Position numbers and translations under genes: made by a program. Shown one piece after another: positions 27,900 through 35,708 of a DNA stretch of 59,076 nt. The first letter of the stretch is position 1. Every line of letters begins with the position of its first letter. The stretch covers positions 1-59,076 of the forward strand of contig NZ_MJAJ01000055.1 in the NCBI RefSeq assembly GCF_001746365.1. Direction: 5' to 3'. The stretch is from Streptomyces sp. LUP30. GTDB taxonomy: Bacteria; Actinomycetota; Actinomycetes; Streptomycetales; Streptomycetaceae. Below the pieces are notes generated by a model. It ran no database searches. It worked only from the letters and a program-made list of their open reading frames with translations, and was not told the origin of the DNA.

Positions 27900-28901
27900 A
27901 TGCGCAGCAAGCTCGTCCTGCACGCCGTCGACTCGCACACCGAGGGGATGCCCACCCGTGTGATCACCGGTGGCATCGGCGCCATCCCGGGCGCGACGAT
28001 GAACGAGCGGCGGCTGTACTTCCGTGAACACCGCGACGACGTCAAGCAGTTGCTGATGAACGAGCCGCGCGGCCACTCCGCCATGAGCGGCGCGATCCTC
28101 CAGCCGCCCATCCGGCCCGACTGCGACTGGGGCGTGGTCTACATCGAGGTCTCCGGCTATCTGCCGATGTGCGGGCACGGCACGATCGGAGTGGCCACCG
28201 TGCTCGTCGAGACGGGCATGGTGCAGGTCGTCGAACCGGTCACCACCATCCGCCTGGACACGCCCGCCGGGCTGGTCGTCGCGGAGGTGGCGGTCGAGGA
28301 CGGCGCGGCCCGGGCCGTGACCCTGCGCAACGTCCCCTCCTTCGCGGTCGGCCTGGACCGCAGGGCGACGCTCCCGGACGGCCGTACGGTGACGTACGAC
28401 CTGGCGTACGGCGGCAACTTCTACGCCATCCTGCCGCTGGAGGAGTTCGGGCTGCCTTTCGACCGGGCCCGCAAGGACGACATCCTGCGGGCCGGTCTGT
28501 CCCTGATGGACGCGATCAACGCCGAGGAGGAGCCGGTCCATCCCGAGGACCCGTCCATCCGCGGATGTCATCACGTGCACCTGTACGCGCCCGGCGCCAC
28601 GGCTCGCCGTTCCCGGCACGCCATGGCCATCCACCCCGGCTGGTTCGACCGCTCGCCGTGCGGGACGGGAACGAGCGCGCGCATGGCCCAGTTGCACGCG
28701 CGGGGCGAACTGCCCCTGCACACCGAGTTCGTGAACGAGTCCTTCATCGGCACCGAGTTCACCGGCCGGCTGCTCGGCACGACGGAGGTGGCCGGACGTC
28801 CGGCGGTGCTGCCCAGCTTCACGGGGCGCGCCTGGATCACCGGGACGGCCCAGTACCTGCTGGACCCGACGGATCCGTTCCCGGCCGGGTTCGTGCTCTG
28901 A
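27900..28901 (+). CDS. Proline racemase family: 4-hydroxyproline 2-epimerase
   Basis: A 333-aa cytoplasmic enzyme. Both catalytic cysteines are present: C91 in LPMCGHGTIG and C254 in RSPCGTGTSA. This separates it from the dehydratase subgroup, which has Thr at the second site. It interconverts trans-4-hydroxy-L-proline and cis-4-hydroxy-D-proline, the first step feeding the dehydrogenase encoded upstream. Being last of the five catabolic genes and 37 bp after the deaminase, it is co-transcribed. Proline itself as substrate is the alternative, made less likely by the context. Confidence 0.88.
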   Translation: MRSKLVLHAVDSHTEGMPTRVITGGIGAIPGATMNERRLYFREHRDDVKQLLMNEPRGHSAMSGAILQPPIRPDCDWGVVYIEVSGYLPMCGHGTIGVATVLVETGMVQVVEPVTTIRLDTPAGLVVAEVAVEDGAARAVTLRNVPSFAVGLDRRATLPDGRTVTYDLAYGGNFYAILPLEEFGLPFDRARKDDILRAGLSLMDAINAEEEPVHPEDPSIRGCHHVHLYAPGATARRSRHAMAIHPGWFDRSPCGTGTSARMAQLHARGELPLHTEFVNESFIGTEFTGRLLGTTEVAGRPAVLPSFTGRAWITGTAQYLLDPTDPFPAGFVL

Positions 28902-28931
28902 GACCACCGCACCGGCGGTGAGCCGGTGGCA

Positions 28932-28972
28932 CGTGACATGGCACAGTGCACTGGTTCACCGTGACATGGCAC
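28932..28972 (+). promoter_or_regulatory. Repeated element upstream of the GntR gene
   Basis: CGTGACATGGCAC occurs twice (28932-28944, 28960-28972) with 28-bp spacing, directly before the regulator gene. The core GTGACAT also stands before the catabolic operon. This spacing and sharing suit an operator bound by the GntR protein, with autoregulation. Confidence 0.5.
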
Positions 28973-28995
28973 CGTTCGTTCCGAGGAGACCCACC

Positions 28996-29757
28996 ATGGC
29001 CGCCGCCCGGCGCACCAGCAGCGAGACACCCGCGGCGCCGACGCCGCCGACCGCGTCGGCCGTGCCCGGCACGCCTGCCGCCCCCTCGGCGGCCGGCCCG
29101 GCGCTGCCCGTACTCGGGGGCCGGCGCAGCAGCTACCGCGAACGGGTCGCCGACGCTCTGCGCGCGGCCCTGATCGCGGGTGAACTGCTGCCCGGCGAGG
29201 TGTACTCGGCGCCGACGCTGGCCGCCCGCTTCGGCGTCTCGGCCACACCGGTGCGCGAGGCGATGCTGGATCTCGCCAAGGAGGGCGTGGTCGCCGCCGT
29301 TCCCAACAAGGGGTTCCGGGTCACCGACGTCTCCGACAGAGAACTGGACGAGTACACCCACGTCCGCGCCCTCATCGAGATCCCCACGGTGGTGGCGCTG
29401 GCCACGAGCGCCGACCCGGTGTCGCTGGAGGCGCTGCGCCCGGCCGCCCGCGAGATCGTCGCCGCCGCGGTGGCGGGCGACCTCATCGCCTACGTGGAGG
29501 CCGACACCCGCTTCCACCTGGGCCTGCTCGCGCTGGCCGGGAACGCGCACCTGGTCGAGGTGGTGCGCGAACTGCGAGGCCGGGCCCGCCTGTACGGTCT
29601 CACCGCGCTCTCCGCGTCGGGCCGTCTGCTGGCCTCGGCCGAGGAGCACCTGGAATTGCTGGACGCCCTGTCAGCCCGTGACGAGCGGGCCGTGCGCGAG
29701 GTCATGACCCGGCACCTGGGGCATGTGCGGGGGCTGTGGGCGTCGGCTCGCGAGTAA
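28996..29757 (+). CDS. GntR-family regulator with FCD domain
   Basis: A 253-aa DNA-binding regulator. A disordered Ala/Pro/Thr-rich N-terminus of about 40 residues precedes the winged helix (YRERVADALRAALIAGELLPGE, LAARFGVSATPVREAMLDLAKEG). The C-terminal all-helical FCD ligand domain shows DTRFHLGLLALAGN with metal-binding His. ATG 28996 has GAGGAG 7 bases upstream; an earlier ATG (28966) falls inside the operator. It directly follows the epimerase gene, so it most likely controls hydroxyproline catabolism. Confidence 0.88.
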   Translation: MAAARRTSSETPAAPTPPTASAVPGTPAAPSAAGPALPVLGGRRSSYRERVADALRAALIAGELLPGEVYSAPTLAARFGVSATPVREAMLDLAKEGVVAAVPNKGFRVTDVSDRELDEYTHVRALIEIPTVVALATSADPVSLEALRPAAREIVAAAVAGDLIAYVEADTRFHLGLLALAGNAHLVEVVRELRGRARLYGLTALSASGRLLASAEEHLELLDALSARDERAVREVMTRHLGHVRGLWASARE

Positions 29758-29952
29758 CGCCCCGCCCTCGGCGCGCGGAGACGATCCGTCCCGCGGCGGC
29801 CGGCTCGCTCCGCGCCCCCTACCCGGGCCCTACCCGTCCGCCACCTTCACGCGATGTGCACACCTGTGATCCTTGTCGCTGGTGCGAGAAGAGTGGGGAG
29901 AGCACCGCTCGGGCATGCAACTGGCCGTATGCGAAAGGGTGGTGTCGTTTCT

Positions 29953-31251
29953 GTGGGGAAACGCGTGAGCCGGTGCGTGATCGGCGCGGGTCTGTCGGGA
30001 CTGGCGGCGGCGCACGCCCTGAAGTCCGAGGGGCTCGACTTCGTCTGCCTCGAGCAGGCGTCCGACGTCGGCGGTCTGTGGCGGCAGCCGCAGGCGGGCG
30101 AGCGCGGTCCGGGTTATCTGTCGCTCCACCTCAACACCAACAAGCGGCTCACGGGGTACGCCGATTTCCCCATGCCGGCGTCGTACCCCGTCTATCCCCG
30201 GCACAGCGACGTCGCCGTATACCTGCGCTCCTTCGCGGAGTGGGCGGGAGTACTGGACCACATCGAGCTGGGGACGACCGTCGAATCCGTACGGCGGACG
30301 TCCGACGGGTCGTGGACGGTCGTCAGCCGGGACTCCCGCGGCGAGCGCACCGCACGCGACTTCACGCAGGTGATCGTCGCCTCGGGGCACAACACCGATC
30401 CGGTCCTGCCCGCTCCGGCACCCGGTTCCGACCGCTTCAGAGGAACGATTCTCCACGCACTGGACTACCGCGACGGCAGCGACTACGCCGGACGGGACGT
30501 CGTCGTCGTGGGGCTGGGCGCCTCCGCGGTCGACATCGCGGCCGACCTGTCCCGCCACGCCGCCCGGACGGTCCTCTCGGTGCGCCGGGGCCTGCACATC
30601 CTGCCCAAGCAGGTCTTCGGCATGCCTCTCGACGACGTCGCCGAGGCTCCGTGGTGGACGCGCATGTCCCTGGAGGAGCAGCGCCGCTTCATCGAGCAGG
30701 CCCTGCTCGTCGCCCGCGGCAGGCTCTCCGACTACGGTCTGCCCGAGCCGGACCACCGGATCTTCGCCTCGGCCGTCACCATCTCGGACGAGATCCTCAC
30801 CCGCATACGCCACGGCGGGGTCACGCCCAAGCCGGCGATCGACTTCCTCGACGAGGACCGGGTCGTCTTCACCGACGGCACGTCGGTCCGCGCCGACGTG
30901 ATCGTCCACTGCACCGGGTACCGCATGGCGTACCCGTTCCTCCCGCCGGGCTGCCCGATCGGTCCGCAGGGCTCGGTCGAGCTCTACAAGCGGGTGGTCG
31001 CGCCCGACCATCCCGGGCTGCACTTCATCGGCCTGGTCCGCCCGCACGGTTCCGTCACCCGGCTGGTGGAGGCCCAGTCGCGCTGGGTGGCCCGGGTCGC
31101 GGCGGGCAAGGCCGCGTTGCCGGAGCCGGAGGTCATGCGCAAGGAGATCGCCGCCTACCTGGCCGGCATCGCCGATCAGTACGGCCCGACGCAGGGCGCG
31201 TCGATCCAGGTCGACGTGGCCCCCTATCTGGAGGAACTGCGCCAGGAGTGA
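29953..31251 (+). CDS. Flavin-containing monooxygenase
   Basis: About 432 aa. The FAD motif is CVIGAGLSGLAAAHALKSEG, followed by CLEQASDVGGLW, and a second NADPH site VVVVGLGASAVDIAADL. Class B flavin monooxygenases oxygenate N, S or a carbonyl. Start choice is uncertain: GTG 29953 or GTG 29965 (GGGGA 5 bases upstream), while ATG 29929 is also in frame. It converges on the indole prenyltransferase. In S. coelicolor, as I recall, a comparable monooxygenase and prenyltransferase pair turns tryptophan into 5-dimethylallyl-indole-3-acetonitrile, and I infer a similar role. Confidence 0.8.
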   Translation: MGKRVSRCVIGAGLSGLAAAHALKSEGLDFVCLEQASDVGGLWRQPQAGERGPGYLSLHLNTNKRLTGYADFPMPASYPVYPRHSDVAVYLRSFAEWAGVLDHIELGTTVESVRRTSDGSWTVVSRDSRGERTARDFTQVIVASGHNTDPVLPAPAPGSDRFRGTILHALDYRDGSDYAGRDVVVVGLGASAVDIAADLSRHAARTVLSVRRGLHILPKQVFGMPLDDVAEAPWWTRMSLEEQRRFIEQALLVARGRLSDYGLPEPDHRIFASAVTISDEILTRIRHGGVTPKPAIDFLDEDRVVFTDGTSVRADVIVHCTGYRMAYPFLPPGCPIGPQGSVELYKRVVAPDHPGLHFIGLVRPHGSVTRLVEAQSRWVARVAAGKAALPEPEVMRKEIAAYLAGIADQYGPTQGASIQVDVAPYLEELRQE

Positions 31252-31538
31252 CGTCCTGGCGGCCGTGGGCCCGCGCGCACGACGGTGAGTCCGGCCGTGC
31301 GCGGACGAGGCCGCCCGGGCGGTCGGGGCGGTCACCGTTTCGCGTCCTGGTGAGTCGTCGTGTGTCCTCGTGGGACGAGGGGAGCGGTCCGACCACGTCG
31401 GCGTACCGGTCCCCTCGGGCTGCCTCGCGCCGGGTTCCGGGTGCCGTCACACCCCTGGCCGGGTGAGCGGTGGCGCGCTGCAGACGCTGCCGTGTCGCGG
31501 GCCCCGCCGTCCCCCGGTCCCCGCCGGCGGTCCTGCGG

Positions 31539-32786
31539 TCACGGCCCGGCCGGCAGCGGTGCGGGCGACAGGGCGACGGCGGCCAGGAGATCCCCGGGCC
31601 CGGCCTTCGCGACCGCGCCGGAGTCGGACGCCGGCGGCCGGACCTCGTACGCCTCCGAGGAGATGTACGTCGTGACCCGTGGCGGGCGGCCCCGCTGGTG
31701 GGCCAGCCCCAGATAGGCGACGAGCCCCACACCGTCCTCCGGCCGCCGCTCGCTGATCGCGGTCGAGGCGCGGAGCACCGGGGTCGGGTCGACTCCGTAG
31801 CGGCCGAGCAGTGTCGTCGCCCGGACCAGCGCCTCCCCGTCGTGCCGGGCGTAGTCCCGCACCGGGACGTAGAGGGTGAAGCCGCTCGGCAGTCCGGTTC
31901 CGGTGTCGGTGAAGGCGTGGCAGGTCTGGACGGGCCTGCGGACGGTCCGTGGTCCCGTCCCCTCCTCCCGCGCACCACGCGCGCGATCCGCGTCGGCTTC
32001 GAGGTCGCCCGTCACGACGCCGCTGTCGTGGCCGGCCGCGATGCCGAAGAACTCCTCGATCTCCGCCGGGTGCGGACCGTCGTCCATCCGGCACAGGGTC
32101 CCGGCCTGCGTGGCCGACAGTTCGTCGTGCGCGAGGTAGACCTTGACCCGGGGTTCCGCCCAGTCGCCCAGATCCAGCGCGAAGAAGAGGTGCCGATCGT
32201 GCTCGGGCAGCGACGCGTACGCCTCACCGTGCCCGAGTCGTTTCAGCGCCCTGCGCACCGTTCGGGCGGCACGCCCCCGCCCCGCGACCGCGGAGTTGAG
32301 GTAGACCTTCACCTTGGGGATCCCGCCGGGACGCAACTCCAGCGCGCACCACAGGGCCAGCGGGCCCTGGGGCGACGAAGGGAAGAAGAGGTCCTCGACT
32401 TCGTCGAGGGGATCGGTGGTGAAGCCCCAGCGCTGCGCCATCTCCCGCAACACCCGCAGGCCGGTGCGGCCGTTGTGCGTCAGGTCCTGTTCGCCGGCGC
32501 CGGGTTCGAGCAGCACCCGCAGGCTCGGCGCCGCGCCCGGTTCGCACGAGACGGAGAACTCCACCGGCGTGTGGTCGTCGGAGAGGAAACTCCGGCTGGG
32601 CGGGGGCAGTTCCAGGGGGCGCCGCGCGACCGGGCCCAGCGCCTCGACGAGTGTGCGTGCGTAGCCCTCGCAGTCGGCGGCGGACAGCCCTACGTTCTCG
32701 CCCAGCCGCAGTAACTGGCGGGCGGCGTGTCCGCCGAGTGTGGCGACCGGCGACGCGCCCGCTGATCCGGCTCTGGGGCCGGTCAT
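31539..32786 (-). CDS. Indole (tryptophan) dimethylallyltransferase, DMATS/ABBA family
   Basis: A 415-aa soluble aromatic prenyltransferase. The family's diphosphate-binding strands with alternating basic and Tyr residues are visible in KVKVYLNSAV, RVKVYLAHDEL, GFTLYVPVRDY and RVTTYISSEAY. The acceptor-positioning region PVEFSVSCEPG lies near residue 75. It attaches a dimethylallyl group to tryptophan or another indole without needing a DDxxD motif. The ATG at 32786 overlaps the stop of a 40-codon ORF (ATGA). It is downstream of the conservon P450 on the same strand and convergent with the monooxygenase. Confidence 0.85.
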   Translation of the reverse strand: MTGPRAGSAGASPVATLGGHAARQLLRLGENVGLSAADCEGYARTLVEALGPVARRPLELPPPSRSFLSDDHTPVEFSVSCEPGAAPSLRVLLEPGAGEQDLTHNGRTGLRVLREMAQRWGFTTDPLDEVEDLFFPSSPQGPLALWCALELRPGGIPKVKVYLNSAVAGRGRAARTVRRALKRLGHGEAYASLPEHDRHLFFALDLGDWAEPRVKVYLAHDELSATQAGTLCRMDDGPHPAEIEEFFGIAAGHDSGVVTGDLEADADRARGAREEGTGPRTVRRPVQTCHAFTDTGTGLPSGFTLYVPVRDYARHDGEALVRATTLLGRYGVDPTPVLRASTAISERRPEDGVGLVAYLGLAHQRGRPPRVTTYISSEAYEVRPPASDSGAVAKAGPGDLLAAVALSPAPLPAGP

Positions 32787-32905
32787 CCGACCTCACCCCG
32801 CGCAAGGGGGCCGACAAGAAGATACCCGCCTGGGGAGGCGGGTATCAGGGGGTGCACGACGGTGGGGCGTTGTGCGAACACGGCGCCGGTGGATATGTGG
32901 TCCAC
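32783..32905 (-). CDS. Putative 40-aa leader ORF coupled to the prenyltransferase
   Basis: GTG 32905 has AGGAGG 4 bases upstream and opens a 40-codon frame beginning MDHISTGAVFAQRPTVVHP and ending ARGEVG. Its TGA overlaps the prenyltransferase ATG (ATGA), so translation is probably coupled. The frame runs straight through a terminator-like hairpin. It contains no tryptophan codon. An overlapping frame (VSWTTYPPAPC...) ends at the base of the same hairpin but has a poorly spaced ribosome site. Either a leader peptide controlling the downstream gene or a small product in its own right. Confidence 0.5.
   Translation of the reverse strand: MDHISTGAVFAQRPTVVHPLIPASPGGYLLVGPLARGEVG
32821..32846 (-). 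terminator. Attenuator-like hairpin between leader start and prenyltransferase
   Basis: A perfect 11-bp stem, GATACCCGCCT (32821-32831) and AGGCGGGTATC (32836-32846) around a 4-nt loop. On the minus strand it is followed by TTCTTGT, so it looks like an intrinsic terminator placed inside the leader ORF, 35 bp before the prenyltransferase start. Confidence 0.65.
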
Positions 32906-32922
32906 GACACCTCCTCTGTCTC

Positions 32923-32952
32923 GTGAGGAACACGGAATACCGCGTTCCTCAC
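32923..32952. promoter_or_regulatory. Inverted repeat upstream of the leader ORF
   Basis: GTGAGGAAC (32923-32931) and GTTCCTCAC (32944-32952) are perfect 9-bp arms around 12 bp, with a further partly complementary CGG/CCG inside. It lies 18 bp upstream of the leader ORF and 57 bp beyond the P450 stop. It is either the prenyltransferase operator or the end of the conservon transcript. Confidence 0.5.
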
Positions 32953-33008
32953 TACCCCTGAGGTTGAAACGTCATGCAATGGTGGAGAGTTGGCGAGTGT
33001 TGTGTGAA

Positions 33009-34355
33009 TCACCTCGTCAGCCAGTTGAGGAACTGGCTCCATACACCTCCGCGTTCCCCCCTGCCACGCGTCGGACCCTGCTCCCGGCTCGGGGACGCTT
33101 CGGTGCGGGCCTCGGGTGCGGGCCGGGGTGCGGTCCGGACCGGGGTGAACTTGGCCGGCAGGACGGTCAACCCCCGGTTGAAGGGACCCGGCCGCCAGGT
33201 CAGGCTCTCGGTCGGCACGGCGAGTTCGACGTCGGGAAGCTTGTTGAGCAGGTTCTCGATGGCCGTCACGGTGATCTGCCGGGCGGGCTCCTTGGACGGG
33301 CAGGCGTGCGGGCCCGCGCTCCAGGCGAGGTGCGCGCGGTTGCTGCCCGCCTGACGGGCCGCCGTCAGCGCCGGGCCGGTGTTGGCCGCGGCGAAGCTGA
33401 CCAGCACCAGGTCGCCGGCCTGCAGCTTCTGTCCGGCGAACTCCATGTCGGACGTCGGGTAGTGCGGAGCCAGGTTCTGCATCGGCGGGTTCTCCCACAG
33501 CGTGTCGTCGATCGCCTCGTCGATCAGACCGCCCTGGTGGGCGTACGCGTCATGGGTGAGCAGCCGGTGCAGGGTGTTGCCGATCAGGTTGCGCAGGGGC
33601 TCGTTGCCGGCCACCAGCAGCAGCGCGATCTGGTGCACCAACTCCTCGTCGGTGAGCTTGGACTGGTGCTCCATCAGCCACGAGGGGACGTCGTCCCCGG
33701 GCCGCGCGCGCTTGAGCGCCACCAGCTCGCCGATGGCCCCGAACATCACCCCGACCGCCTGCTCGGCGTTCACGCCGTCGAACATGCCGGTGATGCCGAA
33801 CACGACGCGGTCACCGATGTCGGCGGTGCAGCCGAACAGTTCGTTGAACACGAACAGCGGCAACTGCTTGGCGTAGTCACCGAGCAGATCGGCCGAGCCC
33901 CGCGAACCGAACTGGGAGATCAGGTAGTTGGAGACCTGCTCGGTGCTCCGGCTGAGCCTGCGCGAGTCGACGCGGGCCATGCTGTCCGTGATGGCCTGAC
34001 GCAGCCTCAGGTGCTCCGCGCCGTCGCTGAACATGGCGTTGGGCCGGTACGACAGCAGGGGCGCGACCGGGCTGTCCGGGGGCACCCGGCCCTCGTTGAG
34101 GTCCCGCCAGCGACGGGCGTCCTTGCGGAAGGAGCCGGAGTCCTGGAGGAGTTGGAGTGCGGTCGCGTAGTCGGTGACGAGGGTGGCCTCGACTCCCGGG
34201 GCGAGCTCCACGGGCGCGGTGGGCCCGTAGTGGCGCAGATAGGAGTAGTAGGCCTGGGGGTCGGCCGCGAACTCCGGTCCGTGCATCGGCACTCTGGCGC
34301 CGGGCTGGTGCGCCGGGCACCCGGGCGGGGGCACGGGTGCGGTGGGTCGGTCCAT
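33009..34355 (-). CDS. Conservon-associated cytochrome P450, CYP157-like
   Basis: A 448-aa heme protein. The heme-thiolate loop is LAWSAGPHACPSKEPARQ with its Cys. The I-helix reads LLLVAGNEPLRN instead of AGxxT. In the K-helix the otherwise invariant EXXR is replaced by a D-T-L-W type sequence (DDTLWENPP). Loss of EXXR is known from the CYP157 family of Streptomyces, whose members sit in conservons. ATG 34355 has GGGAG 5 bases upstream and lies 9 bp after cvnD. A C-terminal Pro/Arg-rich tail of about 35 residues follows the P450 fold. Its role may be regulatory or catalytic. Confidence 0.88.
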   Translation of the reverse strand: MDRPTAPVPPPGCPAHQPGARVPMHGPEFAADPQAYYSYLRHYGPTAPVELAPGVEATLVTDYATALQLLQDSGSFRKDARRWRDLNEGRVPPDSPVAPLLSYRPNAMFSDGAEHLRLRQAITDSMARVDSRRLSRSTEQVSNYLISQFGSRGSADLLGDYAKQLPLFVFNELFGCTADIGDRVVFGITGMFDGVNAEQAVGVMFGAIGELVALKRARPGDDVPSWLMEHQSKLTDEELVHQIALLLVAGNEPLRNLIGNTLHRLLTHDAYAHQGGLIDEAIDDTLWENPPMQNLAPHYPTSDMEFAGQKLQAGDLVLVSFAAANTGPALTAARQAGSNRAHLAWSAGPHACPSKEPARQITVTAIENLLNKLPDVELAVPTESLTWRPGPFNRGLTVLPAKFTPVRTAPRPAPEARTEASPSREQGPTRGRGERGGVWSQFLNWLTR

Positions 34356-34364
34356 TTCTGCTCC

Positions 34365-34958
34365 CTAGTGGGCACGGTCCTGCAAGTGGCGGACGAGCGT
34401 GATGAGTGCCTCGGCCGACGACTTCTCGTCCCGTGCGTCGCAGGTGACGACGGGGGTGTCGTCGAGCAGGTCCAGCGCGTCGCGCAGGGCCAGCTCGTCC
34501 CGCAGCGGCGAGCCGTCGAAGTGGTTGACGGCGATCGCGTAGTCGAGTCCGTACTGCTCGATCAGGTCGATCACGGCGAAGGAGTCCGCGAGCCGCTCGG
34601 GGTCGACGAGCACCAGCGCGCCGAGCGCGCCGCGTGCCATGTCCTCCCACATCTGCACGAAACGCTGCTGGCCGGGCGTACCGAACAGGTAGAGCACGAC
34701 GCGGTCGCTGATCGTCAGCCGTCCGAAGTCCATGGCGACCGTGGTGGTGGTCTTGCCCTGGACCCCTTTGAGGTCGTCGACCGACTCGGCCGCCCGGGTC
34801 ATCGTCTCCTCGGTGGACAGCGGCTCGATCTCGGAGATCGCTCCGATGAACGTGGTCTTGCCGACCGCGAAGTGGCCCACGACGAGGATCTTCACCGCAG
34901 TCTGCGTCGCGCCGCCGCGGACGTACGCCTGCTCATCCAAACTTGGCCCTGAGACCAT
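34365..34958 (-). CDS. cvnD: Conservon small GTPase (CvnD)
   Basis: A 197-aa GTP-binding protein. The P-loop GHFAVGKTT lies at 28-36, the G3-like region at LYLFGTPGQQRF, and the guanine-specificity region in AIAVNHFDG. Conservon GTPases act with the CvnA-C membrane-associated complex in a eukaryote-like signalling module. ATG 34958 is preceded by AGGAGG 6 bases away and overlaps the cvnC end by 26 bp. Confidence 0.92.
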   Translation of the reverse strand: MVSGPSLDEQAYVRGGATQTAVKILVVGHFAVGKTTFIGAISEIEPLSTEETMTRAAESVDDLKGVQGKTTTTVAMDFGRLTISDRVVLYLFGTPGQQRFVQMWEDMARGALGALVLVDPERLADSFAVIDLIEQYGLDYAIAVNHFDGSPLRDELALRDALDLLDDTPVVTCDARDEKSSAEALITLVRHLQDRAH

Positions 34959-35310
34959 TCAGCACCTCCTCCAGGATGTCCCGGTCGGCGAGGGGCGCCC
35001 GCTGCACCGGTGGGCGGGTGATGAGGTAACCGCCTTCGGTGAGGGCGGCGAGGAGGATCTTCACCACGCCCAGGGGCAGTTGGGTGTGCCCCGCGATCTC
35101 CGCGACCGAGAGGTAGCCGGCCGCGCACAGTTCGAGCAGGTTCTGTTCCTCGGGCGACAGACGGGTGGGCCGCTGCTGGTGATCGGCGGCCGCCGTGACC
35201 AGGGTGATGAGGGAGAGCTGTTCCTCGTCGGGCAGCCCCCGTCCCTTGGTGATGACGTAGGGACGCACTAACTCCGGTGTCTGAGGCTCCAGTTCGTCGA
35301 AACCGGTCAT
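34933..35310 (-). CDS. cvnC: Conservon DUF742 protein (CvnC)
   Basis: A 125-aa protein with the DUF742 pattern: LVRPYVITKGRGLP near the N-terminus, then a winged-helix-like part LSVAEIAGHTQLPLGVVKILLAAL. It probably links the roadblock protein and the GTPase. ATG 35310 overlaps the cvnB stop (ATGA). The frame opens further upstream but that part is antisense-like noise over cvnB. Confidence 0.92.
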   Translation of the reverse strand: MTGFDELEPQTPELVRPYVITKGRGLPDEEQLSLITLVTAAADHQQRPTRLSPEEQNLLELCAAGYLSVAEIAGHTQLPLGVVKILLAALTEGGYLITRPPVQRAPLADRDILEEVLNGLRAKFG

Positions 35311-35708
35311 GACCGCACGCCGAGGTTCTCGCGCGGGGGCGTGGTCAGCGCCTTGCCCAGCTGGCCGACGAGCTGCTGCATCCGGAAGGTGATGTCCGCC
35401 ATGTCGACCTCGGGGGAGGCGGACACACCGAGGTAGGCGCCCTCGCCGGCGGAGATCAGGAAGACCCAGCCTCCGTCGAACTCGACGAGCGTCTGCCGCC
35501 ACTTCTGGGTGGCGTCCTCACAGAAGAAGGCGAGCGAGCGGCTGAGCGACTGCACACCGCTCATGGCCGCGGCCACGCGGTCCGCGTCGTCCTTGCCGAA
35601 GTCCTGCGTCCGTGCCATCAACAGGCCGTCGGCGGAGATCAGGACGGCATGCAGGGCCCCGGGGATCTCCAGGGCGCTGTCAAGCATCCATGACAGGTCG
35701 TCGTTCAC
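35307..35708 (-). CDS. cvnB: Conservon roadblock/LC7 protein (CvnB)
   Basis: A 133-aa roadblock/LC7 domain (LSWMLDSALEIPGALHAVLISADGLLMA ... VEFDGGWVFLISAGEGAYLGV). Such domains act as activators or scaffolds for small GTPases, here CvnD. The GTG start at 35708 overlaps the cvnA stop (GTGA), so the products are likely made in fixed ratio. Confidence 0.93.
   Translation of the reverse strand: MNDDLSWMLDSALEIPGALHAVLISADGLLMARTQDFGKDDADRVAAAMSGVQSLSRSLAFFCEDATQKWRQTLVEFDGGWVFLISAGEGAYLGVSASPEVDMADITFRMQQLVGQLGKALTTPPRENLGVRS

Noticed and set aside
32846..33498. 217-codon minus-strand frame over the P450 3' end and prenyltransferase leader
   Set aside because: It is out of frame with the P450, low complexity, and ends in the leader. 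Only its last codons were considered as an alternative leader frame.
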